A DNA stretch of 64,000 nucleotides, taken from the NCBI GenBank assembly GCA_947380655.1, contig CANCRX010000010.1:3512-67511 (forward strand), written 5' to 3'. Positions 6,538 to 16,507 of this stretch are shown here, piece after piece. The position numbers and the translations under genes are program-made. Each line of letters starts with the position of its first letter. The first letter of the stretch is position 1. This stretch comes from Alcaligenaceae bacterium. GTDB lineage: Bacteria > Pseudomonadota > Gammaproteobacteria > Burkholderiales > Burkholderiaceae_B. The notes under the pieces were generated by a model. The model did not search any database, was not told the origin of the DNA, and worked only from the letters and a program-made list of their open reading frames with translations.

Positions 6538-9297
6538 ATGTTTCCTATGCATTTTCTGACTGATGCCGTTAAACGCGGCCTGCTGGGTGCGACCCTTTTC
6601 TTGGCTTTTACGCAGGGATGGGCGCTGACCTTACCTGCAGGTATAAACGAAGTCACCTCAGTGGAAGGCATCACGGAGTACCGGATTCAGAGTAATGGTC
6701 TGCGTATCCTGCTCGCCCCTGACGATTCCAAGCCCACCACAACGGTCAATATGACTTATCTAGTCGGTTCACGCCACGAAAACTATGGTGAAACTGGCAT
6801 GGCGCACTTGCTCGAACACATGCTGTTCAAAGGCACACCAAAGTATCCGAATGCGTTAGGAGAATTTTCCAAGCGTGGCCTGCAAGCCAACGGCTCGACC
6901 TCGACCGATCGCACCAACTATTACGCAAGTTTTGCGGCAAACCCCGACACACTTGCCTGGTACCTGAACTGGCAAGCGGACGCCATGATCCACTCCACCA
7001 TCTCACGCCAGGATCTAGACACCGAGATGACCGTGGTGCGCAACGAAATGGAAAGTGGGGAAAACAACCCTTTTCAGATGCTCTGGCAAAAAATGCTCGG
7101 CGTCGCCTTCCAATGGCATAACTATGGCAAAACACCCATTGGCGCGCGTTCCGATGTTGAAAATGTCGATATCGCGCAACTACAAGCTTTTTATCGCGTG
7201 CACTATCAGCCTGACAACGCAGTCTTGATCGTGACCGGAAAATTTGATCCTGAGACCACACTCAAAACGATCGATGAGGCCTTTGCGGCGATCCCTAAAC
7301 CCACCCGCAAACTCCCCCCCGAGTACACCGTCGAGCCCGTTCAGGACGGTGAGCGAGGCATTACCTTACGGCGCAATGGTGGTGCTCCGTTAGTGGCGGC
7401 AATGTATCACGTGCCACCGGCAGCGCATAAAGATTTCGCAGCACTGGATCTGGCAAGCATGATGATGGCCGACACGCCATCGGGACGCTTATATAAAGCG
7501 CTGGTACCAACCAAGCAGGCTACCAGCGTGTTGGGCTTTACGATGGACGAATACGCTCCAGGGATTGTCATGTTTGGCGCTACGCTTGAGCACGGCATGG
7601 ACCCGAAACGCTCACTTGCAACACTCACAACCACCCTTGAATCCATCGCTAAAAAACCCTTCACAAAAGAAGAGCTTGAGCGCGTGCGCAACCAGTGGAT
7701 GACGAGCTGGGAACAGGTTTTCAGCGATGCGCAAAAAATCAGCAGCGCACTGTCAGAGTATGTAGCCATCGGTGACTGGCGTATGGTATTTGTCGCGCGC
7801 GACCGAATCAAAGCGGTCACGCTTGCCGAGACCCAACGCGTCGCAAATGAGTATCTGACCGCGTCAAATCGTACAGAAGGACAATACATCCCAACCGACA
7901 AACCTGTGCGCGCGCCAGCCGCACTGATTCCAGATCTGACAAAAGATCTGGCAGATTACAAGGGCGCAGCCGCTGCCAAGCAGACGGCTGCATTTGATCC
8001 CACACCTGAGAATATCGATGCGCGGACTACACTCAAAGTATTAAAACTTGCCAATGGTCCCGTGAAATTAGCGCTGCTTGCGAAAGAAGCGCGTGGCGAC
8101 CGTGTGCGCGTCACCATAGATATACAGTCGGGTAATGCAGAGCTGATGAAAGGTCAGCGCATGATCTCCACCATCGCGGCGGATCTGCTGCTGCGCGGCA
8201 CCGACAAACTCAAGCGCGAACAAATCAGCGACAAGATTGACGCGTTGAAGGGCGAAGTCTCTGTCTCAGGTTCAGGTACACAACTTGCGATCAATCTGAG
8301 TTCGACGCGTGAAAATATTGATGCGCTCGTGTCGTTTGTTCTGGAGGTTGCGAATCAGGCCACCTACCCTCAGGAACAAATCGATGAAGCCACCAACAAA
8401 TTAATCGCCTCTATCAGGAGTTCAAAAACAGAACCCACTGCGATCGCTTCACGTATGCTGAGTCGACTCAATAACCCGTGGCCCAAAGACGATATACGCT
8501 ACGCGCCAAGCTTTGACGAATCGATTGCTGCCGTGCAAGCTACCAAACGTGCGGATCTGCAGAACTTTCATCGTAAATTTCACGGTACTGGCGATATCGC
8601 CGTCTCTGCGGTCGGAGACTTTGATCCCGTTAAATTCGAAGCAACACTGACAAAAAGCCTCAGCACCTGGAAACCCGCTGCTGCCTATACCCGCGTACCC
8701 GATCCGTATCGTGTGGTCAAACCCGAACAATTGCAGGCACTGACTCCTGACAAAGCGAATGCCTTTTATATCGCCAAACTTGGGATAGATCTTCAGGATA
8801 CCAATCCGGACTTCCCTGCTCTGACGCTGGCTAACTTTCTGCTCGGCTCATCCGAGACCTCCAGACTCTGGATGCGCGTGCGCGAAAAGGAAGGTCTTTC
8901 CTATAACGTGCGCAGCAGCCTCAGTGTTTCAGCTTATGAACCGAATGCCAGCTGGTCGGTCTATGCAATTTTCGCTCCTGAAAATCGCCAGCGTGTTGAA
9001 AGCGCGATCAACGAAGAACTCGCCCGCGCAGTCCAAGACGGCTTCACCGAAGCCGAAATCAAGGACGGTATCAACGCACTCTTGAATTTACGCAAACTTT
9101 CACTCGCGCAGGATGCCACGCTTGCGACCACCTGGAGTGCTTATCTGGATCGCAAACGAACGTTTGCCTGGGCCGCAGAGATCAACAGCAAGATTGCAGC
9201 TCTGACACCAGAACAAGTTCATGCAGCCTTGCGTAAATACTTGAAACCTGCTGAGTTCAGCAGCGTGGCAGCCGGTGATTTTGAAAAGAAAAAATAA
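6538..9297 (+). CDS. Periplasmic M16 (insulinase/pitrilysin) zinc peptidase, two-domain
   Basis: This 919-residue protein has an N-terminal signal segment (about residues 12-30, 'GLLGATLFLAFTQGWA'). The inverted zinc motif HLLEH is at 90-94, and the distal glutamate ligand is in 'VVRNEMESGE' near 170. A second M16 half begins near residue 500 ('LKLANGPVKLALLAKEARGDR') and ends with the R/Y-containing 'RLWMRVREKEGLSYNVRS' block that helps bind substrate. It is about twice the length of single-domain M16 proteins, so both halves form the chamber in one chain. It probably degrades peptides in the periplasm. An in-frame ATG at 6547 is an alternative start. It stands alone after a terminator. Confidence 0.93.
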   Translation: MFPMHFLTDAVKRGLLGATLFLAFTQGWALTLPAGINEVTSVEGITEYRIQSNGLRILLAPDDSKPTTTVNMTYLVGSRHENYGETGMAHLLEHMLFKGTPKYPNALGEFSKRGLQANGSTSTDRTNYYASFAANPDTLAWYLNWQADAMIHSTISRQDLDTEMTVVRNEMESGENNPFQMLWQKMLGVAFQWHNYGKTPIGARSDVENVDIAQLQAFYRVHYQPDNAVLIVTGKFDPETTLKTIDEAFAAIPKPTRKLPPEYTVEPVQDGERGITLRRNGGAPLVAAMYHVPPAAHKDFAALDLASMMMADTPSGRLYKALVPTKQATSVLGFTMDEYAPGIVMFGATLEHGMDPKRSLATLTTTLESIAKKPFTKEELERVRNQWMTSWEQVFSDAQKISSALSEYVAIGDWRMVFVARDRIKAVTLAETQRVANEYLTASNRTEGQYIPTDKPVRAPAALIPDLTKDLADYKGAAAAKQTAAFDPTPENIDARTTLKVLKLANGPVKLALLAKEARGDRVRVTIDIQSGNAELMKGQRMISTIAADLLLRGTDKLKREQISDKIDALKGEVSVSGSGTQLAINLSSTRENIDALVSFVLEVANQATYPQEQIDEATNKLIASIRSSKTEPTAIASRMLSRLNNPWPKDDIRYAPSFDESIAAVQATKRADLQNFHRKFHGTGDIAVSAVGDFDPVKFEATLTKSLSTWKPAAAYTRVPDPYRVVKPEQLQALTPDKANAFYIAKLGIDLQDTNPDFPALTLANFLLGSSETSRLWMRVREKEGLSYNVRSSLSVSAYEPNASWSVYAIFAPENRQRVESAINEELARAVQDGFTEAEIKDGINALLNLRKLSLAQDATLATTWSAYLDRKRTFAWAAEINSKIAALTPEQVHAALRKYLKPAEFSSVAAGDFEKKK

Positions 9298-9450
9298 CTC
9301 GTTTTACTGACTTAGTAAAAACCTGACTTGATCCACACCCTGAGAAATCAGGGTGTTTTCATTTATAGCTTTGATTTTTTGACTGAAGGCTTTATAAACC
9401 CATTAGAAAGAATTCGTTTTAGTCCTATTTTTTACTCAGGAAAGCCAGAA

Positions 9451-10224
9451 ATGAAAAAAGTCATTGCCTTCTCAATAGCTGTTCTTGGTGTCCTGGCAAG
9501 TGCCAGCTCGTTTGCACAGTCCGCCTCGCGACTCGACGAAGTGATGAAGTCTGGCAAATTACGCGTCTGTTCGCCAGGCGACTACAAACCTTTCTCGCTA
9601 GCAAAACCAGATGGCACCTTTGAAGGGATTGATATCGACTTGATCCAGTCCGCAGCAAAAGCACTCGGTGTACAAGTTGAAATGGTCAAAACAAGCTGGC
9701 CCAAATTACTCGATGACTTTACCGAAAAATGTGATGTTGCCGTAGGCGGAATTTCCACCTCTACGGACCGCGCCAAGCGCGTCGGCTTCATGACTGCCTA
9801 CATGGTCAATGGCAAAGCACCCATCGCCCTGTGCACCAATGCTAAAAAATTCCAGACTGTGGCGGATATCAATAAGCCTACAGTCAGAGTGATTACCAAC
9901 CCTGGCGGCAGCAACGAAAAATTCGTTCGCGCCAATCTACCCGATGCACAGGTCACCGTTTATAACGATAACGTCACGATTTTCGATGAGATCGTTAAAG
10001 GCAATGCCGACGTGATGATTTCGGAGTCCGTCGAAACAATCGTGCAATCCAAAGCAAAGCCTACGCTATGCGCAATCAATCCAGACAAACCTTTGCAGTA
10101 TGGTGAGATGACTTATCTTCTGCCACGCGGCGATCTGCCAATGAAAGCCTGGTTTGATACCTGGATTCACTTAAACAAAGCGTCCGGCGAATATACAAAA
10201 ACCGTTGATAAGTGGTTGAAATAG
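9451..10224 (+). CDS. Periplasmic family 3 binding protein resembling cyclohexadienyl dehydratase (PheC)
   Basis: A 257-residue protein with a signal peptide (ending SSFA-QSA) and the solute-binding-protein family 3 fold. As recalled, it matches the Pseudomonas periplasmic cyclohexadienyl/arogenate dehydratase PheC along its length. Shared blocks are 'SRLDEVMKSGKLRV', 'GDYKPFS', 'TSWPKLLDDF', 'NPGGSNEKFVRANL' and 'DNVTIF'. PheC converts prephenate to phenylpyruvate or arogenate to phenylalanine. No ABC permease or ATPase gene is adjacent, which favours an enzyme over a transport receptor, but a polar amino-acid receptor remains possible. The ATG at 9451 has an AGGAAAG site; an upstream in-frame start at 9328 would place a non-signal extension. 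A strong terminator follows. Confidence 0.75.
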   Translation: MKKVIAFSIAVLGVLASASSFAQSASRLDEVMKSGKLRVCSPGDYKPFSLAKPDGTFEGIDIDLIQSAAKALGVQVEMVKTSWPKLLDDFTEKCDVAVGGISTSTDRAKRVGFMTAYMVNGKAPIALCTNAKKFQTVADINKPTVRVITNPGGSNEKFVRANLPDAQVTVYNDNVTIFDEIVKGNADVMISESVETIVQSKAKPTLCAINPDKPLQYGEMTYLLPRGDLPMKAWFDTWIHLNKASGEYTKTVDKWLK

Positions 10225-10266
10225 ACCTTAGGGCGCGCGTGTTTACCGACTGAGCGTACTCAAAAT

Positions 10267-10300
10267 AAAAACGGCTGCGAAAAAAATCGCAGCCGTTTTT
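10267..10300. terminator. Bidirectional Rho-independent terminator
   Basis: The 14-base perfect arms AAAAACGGCTGCGA (10267-10280) and TCGCAGCCGTTTTT (10287-10300) surround an A6 loop. It ends the pheC-like gene on the plus strand and dnaJ on the minus strand. Confidence 0.95.
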
Positions 10301-10339
10301 ATCTTAGTGGCACTCACTTTTCTAAGACTGATTCACGCA

Positions 10340-11461
10340 TCAAGAGAAAAACTCTTTCACACGATCAGTCCAGGACTTGCTTTGTGGTGAATGACGTTCA
10401 CCGCCATCGCTTAGCGAAGCCTCAAACTGACGCAAGATCGTCTTTTGCTCTTCGCTCAGACGCACAGGTGTCTCGACCACAACGTGGCAATACAGGTCGC
10501 CTGGATATGCAGCACGCACCCCCTTAATACCCTTGCCCCGCAAGCGGAAAGTTTTACCCGACTGCGTACCATCCGGAATGGTGATTTCCGCTTTACCATT
10601 GAGCGTAGGCACCTGAATGTCGCCACCTAGCGCTGCGGTCGTAAAAGGAATAGTCAATTCGCAGTGCAAGTCGTCATTGTCACGCTGAAAGATCTTGTGT
10701 TCTTTAATGCTGATCTCAACGAACAGATCGCCTGAAGGACCACCATTGATGCCTGGCTCGCCATTGCCTGACGAACGAATCCGCATACCATCGTCGATTC
10801 CCGCAGGAATCTTGACCTGCAGCGTTTTGTTACGGCGCGTGCGTCCTACACCATCACACGAGACGCAAGGATCGGTGATCTCTTTGCCGTTACCGTGGCA
10901 AGTTGGACATGTCTGCTGCACACTGAAAAAGCCTTGCTGCATACGCACGGCGCCTGCACCACCGCAGGTGCGGCAGGTTTTAGGAGATGTGCCAGGTTTA
11001 GACCCGCTGCCTTTACAGATTTCGCAATTTTCCCAGCTAGGCACGCGGATCTCGGTATCAAAACCGTTTGCTGCCTGCTCGAGGGTAATTTCCATACCGT
11101 ATTTGAGATCAGCGCCACGATAGACCTGCGGCCCACCGCCACCACCACGACGCTGACCACCAAAGATCTCACCAAAAATATCGCCAAAATTGTCACCGAA
11201 ACCACCGCCACCACCCATACCTGCGGCATTTGGATCAACGCCTGCGTGTCCGTAGCGATCGTACGCCGAGCGTTTGTTTTCATCCGACAGAATTTCATAG
11301 GCCTCTTTGGCCTGTTTAAATTTTTCTTCGGCTTCCTTACTGTCCGGATTACGATCCGGATGGTATTTCATCGCTAGTTTTCGGTAGGCCTTTTTTAACT
11401 CGTCATCGGACGCGTTTTTGGCGACACCAAGGATTTCATAAAAGTCGCGTTTTGTTGCCAT
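10340..11461 (-). CDS. dnaJ: Chaperone DnaJ (Hsp40)
   Basis: This 373-residue co-chaperone has a J domain with the HPD motif (KYHPDRNPD) and a Gly/Phe-rich linker. Four zinc-binding CxxCxGxG repeats ([32 protein letters not shown]) and the C-terminal substrate-binding domains follow. It stimulates the DnaK ATPase and delivers unfolded clients. The ATG at 11461 (MATKRDFYE) fits the family start; the longer frame would begin with TTG at 11476. A hairpin terminator lies between dnaK and dnaJ, so DnaJ is probably made from partial read-through of the heat-shock transcript. Confidence 0.97.
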   Translation of the reverse strand: MATKRDFYEILGVAKNASDDELKKAYRKLAMKYHPDRNPDSKEAEEKFKQAKEAYEILSDENKRSAYDRYGHAGVDPNAAGMGGGGGFGDNFGDIFGEIFGGQRRGGGGGPQVYRGADLKYGMEITLEQAANGFDTEIRVPSWENCEICKGSGSKPGTSPKTCRTCGGAGAVRMQQGFFSVQQTCPTCHGNGKEITDPCVSCDGVGRTRRNKTLQVKIPAGIDDGMRIRSSGNGEPGINGGPSGDLFVEISIKEHKIFQRDNDDLHCELTIPFTTAALGGDIQVPTLNGKAEITIPDGTQSGKTFRLRGKGIKGVRAAYPGDLYCHVVVETPVRLSEEQKTILRQFEASLSDGGERHSPQSKSWTDRVKEFFS

Positions 11462-11486
11462 GGTCTTAAGGCTCAATAATTAGGAC

Positions 11487-11525
11487 AAAAAAACTCGCCC
11501 GGATGCTCAGAAAGAGCCCCGGGCG
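11487..11525 (-). terminator. Intercistronic terminator/attenuator between dnaK and dnaJ
   Basis: On the minus strand CGCCCGG (11525-11519) pairs with CCGGGCG (11502-11496) and an inner GCTC pairs with GAGC around a 5-nt loop. The structure is followed by AG and a T7 run (11493-11487), and it lies after the dnaK stop and before the dnaJ start. It has the form of a Rho-independent terminator and would lower dnaJ expression relative to dnaK. Confidence 0.75.
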
Positions 11526-11547
11526 GGTCAGCATCAAACTAAACGCT

Positions 11548-13500
11548 TCACTTGCCGTCGCGCTTGACTTCTTTAAAGTCAGCATCGACAACATTGTCGT
11601 CCGCTGGCTTGGCGCCTGCACCGGCCTGACCCGATGCATCACCTGCGGCACCCGCTGCGGCTGCCTGAGCGGCTTGTGCATCGGCGTACATTTTCTCACC
11701 AAGCTTCTGTGAAGCGGTTGAAAGCGCCTCAACCTTGGCATCGATCTCAGCCTTATCCGCATTGTTTTTCAATGCTTCCTCGACCGCGGTGATCGCAGCT
11801 TCGATTGAAGTCTTTTCTGACTCTTCGAGCTTTTCTGCATACTCAGTCATCGACTTACGTGTCGCGTGAACCAGGCCATCTGCACTGTTACGTGCCAGGG
11901 CCAACTCAGCTAAACGGTGATCTTCCTCTGCATTGGCTTCAGCGTCTTTCACCATCCGTTGAATTTCTTCTTCGGTCAAACCTGAGTTGGCCTTAATGGT
12001 GATCTTGTTCTCTTTACCCGTACCTTTGTCTTTCGCAGAAACGTGCACGATACCGTTGGCATCAATGTCGAAGGTAACTTCAATCTGTGGTGTGCCACGT
12101 GCTGCAGGTGGAATACCCTCGAGATTAAATTCGCCCAGCGTCTTGTTACCTGCAGCGATTTCGCGCTCGCCCTGGAACACCTTGATCGTCACGGCTGGCT
12201 GATTATCATCAGCTGTCGAGAATACCTGCGAGTGGCGGGTAGGGATCGTGGTGTTCTTGGTAATCATCTTGGTCATGACACCGCCCAGCGTTTCGATGCC
12301 GAGTGACAAGGGTGTCACATCCAGCAGCAAGACATCTTTGCGATCGCCCGACAAGACCGAACCTTGAATCGCAGCGCCGGCGGCAACTGCTTCGTCAGGG
12401 TTGACGTCTTTACGTGGCTCACGACCAAACAACTCTTTAACTTTTTCCTGCACCTTAGGCATACGGGTCATACCACCGACCAGGATGACGTCATCAATTT
12501 CGCTGACTTTTACGCCTGCGTCCTTGATCGCCATTTTGCATGGATCCATGGTGCGAGCGATCAGCTCTTCAACCAGTGACTCAAGCTTGGCACGTGTCAT
12601 CTTGATGTTCAGGTGTTTAGGGCCTGAGGCATCAGCGGTGATGTAGGGCAAGTTGATTTCAGTCTGTTGGGCTGAGGACAACTCGATCTTTGCTTTTTCT
12701 GCGGCTTCTTTCAGACGCTGCAGAGCCAGCACGTCTTTGGACAGATCAACACCCTGGTCTTTCTTGAACTCGGCGATTACATATTCAATTATGCGCTGGT
12801 CGAAGTCCTCACCACCCAGGAAGGTGTCACCGTTGGTTGACAGCACTTCGAATTGCTTCTCGCCATCGACGTCAGCGATTTCGATAATAGAAATATCGAA
12901 CGTACCGCCACCCAAGTCGAACACGGCGATCTTGCGATCACCCTTTTCGCTCTTGTCCATACCGAACGCCAGTGCAGCTGCGGTTGGCTCGTTGATGATG
13001 CGCTTAACATCCAGACCAGCAATGCGGCCTGCGTCTTTAGTTGCCTGACGCTGACTGTCGTTAAAGTAAGCAGGAACCGTAATCACGGCTTCGGTGACTT
13101 CTTCGCCAAGGAAATCCTCAGCAGTCTTTTTCATTTTGCGCAGAACGTCCGCTGCGACCTGTGAAGGTGCGAGCTTTTTGTTCTGAGCCTCAACCCATGC
13201 ATCGCCATTATCAGCTTTGATAATTTTGTAAGGCATGAGGTGAATGTCTTTCTGGACAGCATCTTCGCTGAATTTGCGGCCGATCAGACGCTTAACAGCG
13301 TAAAGCGTATTGGTTGGATTGGTGACCGCCTGACGTTTCGCAGGTGCGCCGACCAGCGACTCGCCGTCATCCATGTAAGCGACGATTGAAGGCGTCGTGC
13401 GACCACCCTCTGCGTTTTCAAGAATTTTGACCTGGCCGCCATCCATCACTGCGACGCAGCTGTTGGTGGTTCCAAGGTCGATACCGATAATCTTGCTCAT
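11548..13500 (-). CDS. dnaK: Chaperone DnaK (Hsp70)
   Basis: The 650-residue Hsp70 begins [15 protein letters not shown]. The ATPase domain (about 1-380) contains '[14 protein letters not shown]' and '[13 protein letters not shown]'. It is followed by the linker '[18 protein letters not shown]', the substrate-binding domain and an alanine/glycine-rich tail ending in EVKRDGK-type charges. It folds and protects client proteins with DnaJ and GrpE. The ATG at 13500 has an AAGG site 8 bases upstream; the upstream in-frame TTG at 13518 is not needed. Transcription probably comes from the sigma32-like promoter ahead of grpE, with possible extra promoters in the 149-base grpE-dnaK gap. Confidence 0.98.
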   Translation of the reverse strand: MSKIIGIDLGTTNSCVAVMDGGQVKILENAEGGRTTPSIVAYMDDGESLVGAPAKRQAVTNPTNTLYAVKRLIGRKFSEDAVQKDIHLMPYKIIKADNGDAWVEAQNKKLAPSQVAADVLRKMKKTAEDFLGEEVTEAVITVPAYFNDSQRQATKDAGRIAGLDVKRIINEPTAAALAFGMDKSEKGDRKIAVFDLGGGTFDISIIEIADVDGEKQFEVLSTNGDTFLGGEDFDQRIIEYVIAEFKKDQGVDLSKDVLALQRLKEAAEKAKIELSSAQQTEINLPYITADASGPKHLNIKMTRAKLESLVEELIARTMDPCKMAIKDAGVKVSEIDDVILVGGMTRMPKVQEKVKELFGREPRKDVNPDEAVAAGAAIQGSVLSGDRKDVLLLDVTPLSLGIETLGGVMTKMITKNTTIPTRHSQVFSTADDNQPAVTIKVFQGEREIAAGNKTLGEFNLEGIPPAARGTPQIEVTFDIDANGIVHVSAKDKGTGKENKITIKANSGLTEEEIQRMVKDAEANAEEDHRLAELALARNSADGLVHATRKSMTEYAEKLEESEKTSIEAAITAVEEALKNNADKAEIDAKVEALSTASQKLGEKMYADAQAAQAAAAGAAGDASGQAGAGAKPADDNVVDADFKEVKRDGK

Positions 13501-13649
13501 GTTTATTACCTTTTTCAAATTCAGAATTGGGTGAAATACTTGTATGGGTAGTATCTGGGGTGCTTTTTCGCTATTTCAAGCCTGAAAACTGTGTTTTTGA
13601 CCTGAAAACCATCAAAAAACACCCTTTTTATGAAAAAGCCGTCAAACGT

Positions 13650-14201
13650 TCAGGCTGCCACCGTAACCAATGCAGGACGCAACACGCGGTCAGTAATCAG
13701 GTAGCCTTTTTGCAAAGTCTGGATCACCGTGTTGGACTCCTGATCAGGCGTTGGCACACTGGCGATCGCCTGATGATGATGCGGATCAAATTTCGTACCC
13801 TTTTCAGGTGCGATTTCTTTCAGGTGATTTCGCTCGAAACCGCTGACCAGCTGCTTGAGGGTCATTTCGATCCCGTCACGCATATTTTCAGTGGTTTGTT
13901 CCGTTAAGGCCAAAGCGGCCTCGAGACTGTCCTTGACCGGGACCATGCTCTCGGCAAACGACTCGATCCCGAATTTACGGGCTTTTGAGACCTCTTCCTG
14001 GGCGCGGCGACGGACGTTTTCCATCTCGGCGTGCGCACGCAGCACCTGATCACGCTGCTCGGAAACCTGAGCCTGAGCGGCTGCCAACTCGGCCTGCAAT
14101 TGTGCAATCGGATCAAGCTCTACGGCAGGCTCGGCATTTTGTTGAGTCTGCGCAGGATCAACGTGGGGATTGGCGTCAGCCGAATCATGTGGGGACGTCA
14201 T
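13650..14201 (-). CDS. grpE: Nucleotide exchange factor GrpE
   Basis: This 183-residue protein has an acidic, glutamine-rich N-terminus (1-40) and a long coiled coil at about 35-85 ('[19 protein letters not shown]', '[14 protein letters not shown]'). The C-terminal beta domain ends '[18 protein letters not shown]', the GrpE signature. It releases ADP from DnaK. It leads the grpE-dnaK-dnaJ transcript and has a close match to a sigma32 promoter at 14234-14267. The region upstream also carries a 12-base inverted repeat. Confidence 0.97.
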   Translation of the reverse strand: MTSPHDSADANPHVDPAQTQQNAEPAVELDPIAQLQAELAAAQAQVSEQRDQVLRAHAEMENVRRRAQEEVSKARKFGIESFAESMVPVKDSLEAALALTEQTTENMRDGIEMTLKQLVSGFERNHLKEIAPEKGTKFDPHHHQAIASVPTPDQESNTVIQTLQKGYLITDRVLRPALVTVAA

Positions 14202-14214
14202 TGAACTTCTCCAG

Positions 14215-14293
14215 AAAAAAGCATCGATACCACTAAATATGAGGCATAAAACCGCATATTCAAGGGGAAAGGAGTAAAAAACGATGCTTTTTT
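14215..14293. repeat. 12-bp inverted repeat flanking the grpE heat-shock promoter
   Basis: AAAAAAGCATCG (14215-14226) and its exact inverse CGATGCTTTTTT (14282-14293) lie 55 bases apart and bracket the sigma32-like promoter. The arm nearer grpE falls in the 5' leader of the heat-shock mRNA. The function is unknown; it could stop read-through from hemH or act as an operator. Confidence 0.6.
14234..14267 (-). promoter_or_regulatory. Sigma32 (heat-shock) promoter of grpE-dnaK-dnaJ
   Basis: On the minus strand the -35 element CCCCTTGAA (14267-14259) is separated by 14 bases from the -10 element CCTCATATTTA (14244-14234). This closely matches the RpoH consensus (CTTGAA, 13-15 bases, CCCCATNT). 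It lies 33 bases before the grpE ATG. No CIRCE element (TTAGCACTC-N9-GAGTGCTAA) was seen here. Confidence 0.8.
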
Positions 14294-14330
14294 GCTGGTT
14301 TTAAATCTACGCTACTTTAATCAGTACGCT

Positions 14331-15398
14331 TCAGTCCGCACCAATTGGCCAGCCCTGTAAGTGGGACTGCACCAGATCCGAGAGGGACTGAATCCAGGCT
14401 GGATCATCATTGAGCGCAGGAATATAGCGGAATCGCTTACCTCCGGCATGCATGAAAGTCTCACAGACCTCGACCTGAATTTCTTCGAGAGTTTCCAGAC
14501 AATCCGCCAAAAACCCGGGGCAGACAACGTCCACCTCAGTTATGCCGTCTTCGGCAAGCTTTTTCAAGGTCGGTTCGGTATAGGGTTCGAGCCATTTAGC
14601 CGGGCCAAACCTGCTCTGGAAGGTCACCTGATAGGCATCCGCCCCCAACCCGAGGTACTGAGCCAGGGCATGAGCAGTTTCGTAACTGTCACGGCAATAG
14701 GGGTCGCCCATCTCGACACACTGACGGGGCAAACCATGAAAACTCATAATGAGTTTCTGTGGACGGCCGTGCGCCTGCCAATATGCGGCAATTTTGTCAC
14801 CTAACGGCTTGATAAATAAAGGATCCGTATGAAAGCGCTTGATAAAGCGCATCGCAGGTTGATTGCGCATATGACCCGCTACACGCATCGCTTCATCGAC
14901 AACCGTCGCGGTCGTGCTGGAGGCATATTGTGGATAAAGCGGCACAACCAGCATGTGTTCGCAACCTTTGTCGCGCAAGCTAAGCATGGCACGTTCGATT
15001 GATGGCTGGCCATAGCGCATGCCAGTCTCCACTTCAACATCCAGCCCTCGGGCAGCAAACACCGCACGTACGCCCTCAACCTGACGCTGGGTATAAACCA
15101 TCAGGGGTGAGCCGCCCTCCATCCAGATACTGGCGTAACGAGGCGCGAGCTTACGTGGACGTGCCAGCAGGATCGGGCCATTGAGGATGGGCCACCACAA
15201 TAGCTTGGGAATCTCAATGACGCGGGGATCCGAGAGGAACTCCCGTAAATATCGCCGTATCGCTGACGCAGTAGGTGACTCAGGGGTACCGAGGTTGACC
15301 AGAATAACCCCTACCCGCCCAGACTGACGCGACGCAGGCCAGGGGATAAAGCGGGAATTTTGCGGCAAATTACGTTTAGGTTCAGGCCAGAAGCGCAT
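14331..15398 (-). CDS. hemH: Ferrochelatase
   Basis: This 355-residue enzyme inserts Fe2+ into protoporphyrin IX, the last step of heme synthesis. The sequence contains 'VGVILVNLGTPESPTA' near the N-terminus and the catalytic histidine in 'SFHGLP' (H221). The metal/proton relay region is 'ADCLETLEEI' (around E302-E306). It lies between hrcA and grpE in the same direction, 27 bases after hrcA, so it may be co-transcribed with hrcA. The N-terminal extension (about 25 residues before the core) is common in betaproteobacterial forms. It is probably membrane-peripheral in the cytoplasm. Confidence 0.96.
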   Translation of the reverse strand: MRFWPEPKRNLPQNSRFIPWPASRQSGRVGVILVNLGTPESPTASAIRRYLREFLSDPRVIEIPKLLWWPILNGPILLARPRKLAPRYASIWMEGGSPLMVYTQRQVEGVRAVFAARGLDVEVETGMRYGQPSIERAMLSLRDKGCEHMLVVPLYPQYASSTTATVVDEAMRVAGHMRNQPAMRFIKRFHTDPLFIKPLGDKIAAYWQAHGRPQKLIMSFHGLPRQCVEMGDPYCRDSYETAHALAQYLGLGADAYQVTFQSRFGPAKWLEPYTEPTLKKLAEDGITEVDVVCPGFLADCLETLEEIQVEVCETFMHAGGKRFRYIPALNDDPAWIQSLSDLVQSHLQGWPIGAD

Positions 15399-15424
15399 GC
15401 AAAGAGACTTTATAAATAGACAGT

Positions 15425-16447
15425 TCAGGAGCGTTCAGTGTAATGATGGCTGAGCGCATTAGAAAGCAATCGCGACGTGATATCCACAATCGGTATGACG
15501 CGCTCATAGGCCATGCGTGTCGGACCGATGACACCGAGTGTCCCAACGATGCGTCCATCCACACCATAGGGCGCAGTAATGACGGAAAGATCTTCAGTTG
15601 GCACCAGCGTCGAGTCGCCGCCGATATAAATTTGCACACCTTGCGCGCGATTCGAAACATCGAGCAACTGCAACAGATCGGTTTTCTTTTCGAAAAGAGA
15701 AAACGTTTTGCGCAAGCGATCCATATCAGAGGCGAGCTCATTGACGTCGAGCAATTTACGCTCGCCCGAGATCACTACACTCTCCACCTCATCCGCAGCC
15801 TCGGCACCTGCATCCACGGCAGCCTGCATCAGGCGGGACATATCTTCCTGTAATCGCGCCAGATCGCTGGCAAGCGTCAAGCGCACATCAGCGAAAGATT
15901 TTCCTGCGAAATTATGATTAAAAAAGTTCGCCGCCTCAATCAAGGCAGTACTCGTATAGTCGCGCGGGGTCAGCAAAATCCGGTTTTGCACATCGCCATC
16001 GGGCGTAACGATAATCAGCAGAATACGCTTTTCAGATAGCCGAATAAATTCAATCTGGCGAAACACCTGTGTACGACGCGGTGACAATACGACCCCGGCA
16101 AATTGGGTCAGATTGGATAAAAGCAACGCGGCCGCGTTAATGGCACGGGCTGGATCGGCTGCCGGCTGTAAATCACGCACATCGGTCGTGGGCAGCAATT
16201 CAACGGGCTGGGCCGAAAGCATGGTGTCGACAAACAAACGGTAACCACGTGGTGTCGGCACCCTACCGGCCGAGGTGTGCGGGCTGTGTATCAGTCCGAG
16301 TTCTTCGAGGTCGGACATCACATTACGAATGGTCGCCGGTGACAGGTCGAACATTTTTGAGAGCGTACGCGAGCCGACGGGTTGACCGTCGTCGATATAT
16401 CTCTCAATCAATGCTTTTAATAATGCACGTGCGCGTTCATCCATCAT
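15425..16447 (-). CDS. hrcA: Heat-inducible transcription repressor HrcA
   Basis: The 340-residue repressor has an N-terminal winged helix ('[31 protein letters not shown]', about 23-53). A GAF-like middle and the C-terminal '[24 protein letters not shown]' motif complete it. HrcA represses groE-type genes through CIRCE sites and is stabilised by GroEL. The start could be either of two adjacent ATGs (16447 or 16444). It is divergent from nadK with only 60 bases between. No CIRCE site was seen in this window, so its targets probably lie elsewhere in the genome. Confidence 0.95.
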   Translation of the reverse strand: MMDERARALLKALIERYIDDGQPVGSRTLSKMFDLSPATIRNVMSDLEELGLIHSPHTSAGRVPTPRGYRLFVDTMLSAQPVELLPTTDVRDLQPAADPARAINAAALLLSNLTQFAGVVLSPRRTQVFRQIEFIRLSEKRILLIIVTPDGDVQNRILLTPRDYTSTALIEAANFFNHNFAGKSFADVRLTLASDLARLQEDMSRLMQAAVDAGAEAADEVESVVISGERKLLDVNELASDMDRLRKTFSLFEKKTDLLQLLDVSNRAQGVQIYIGGDSTLVPTEDLSVITAPYGVDGRIVGTLGVIGPTRMAYERVIPIVDITSRLLSNALSHHYTERS

Positions 16448-16507
16448 GCACCTATTTTACAGTGACCGACCCTATAATCGGTTAGTTTTTCTCTCAGTGG
16501 ACTTGCC

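Noticed and set aside
10895..11377. Plus-strand open frame of 160 codons
   Set aside because: It is antisense to dnaJ, and its Thr/Cys-rich sequence mirrors the Gly-rich and zinc-finger codons.
13501..16447. CIRCE operator in the hrcA-hemH-grpE-dnaK region
   Set aside because: No TTAGCACTC-N9-GAGTGCTAA or near match was seen; the grpE leader has a sigma32-like promoter instead.
16473..16478. TATAAT in the hrcA-nadK gap as a promoter of its own
   Set aside because: No -35 hexamer is found at usual spacing on either strand, so it is mentioned only in the nadK entry.
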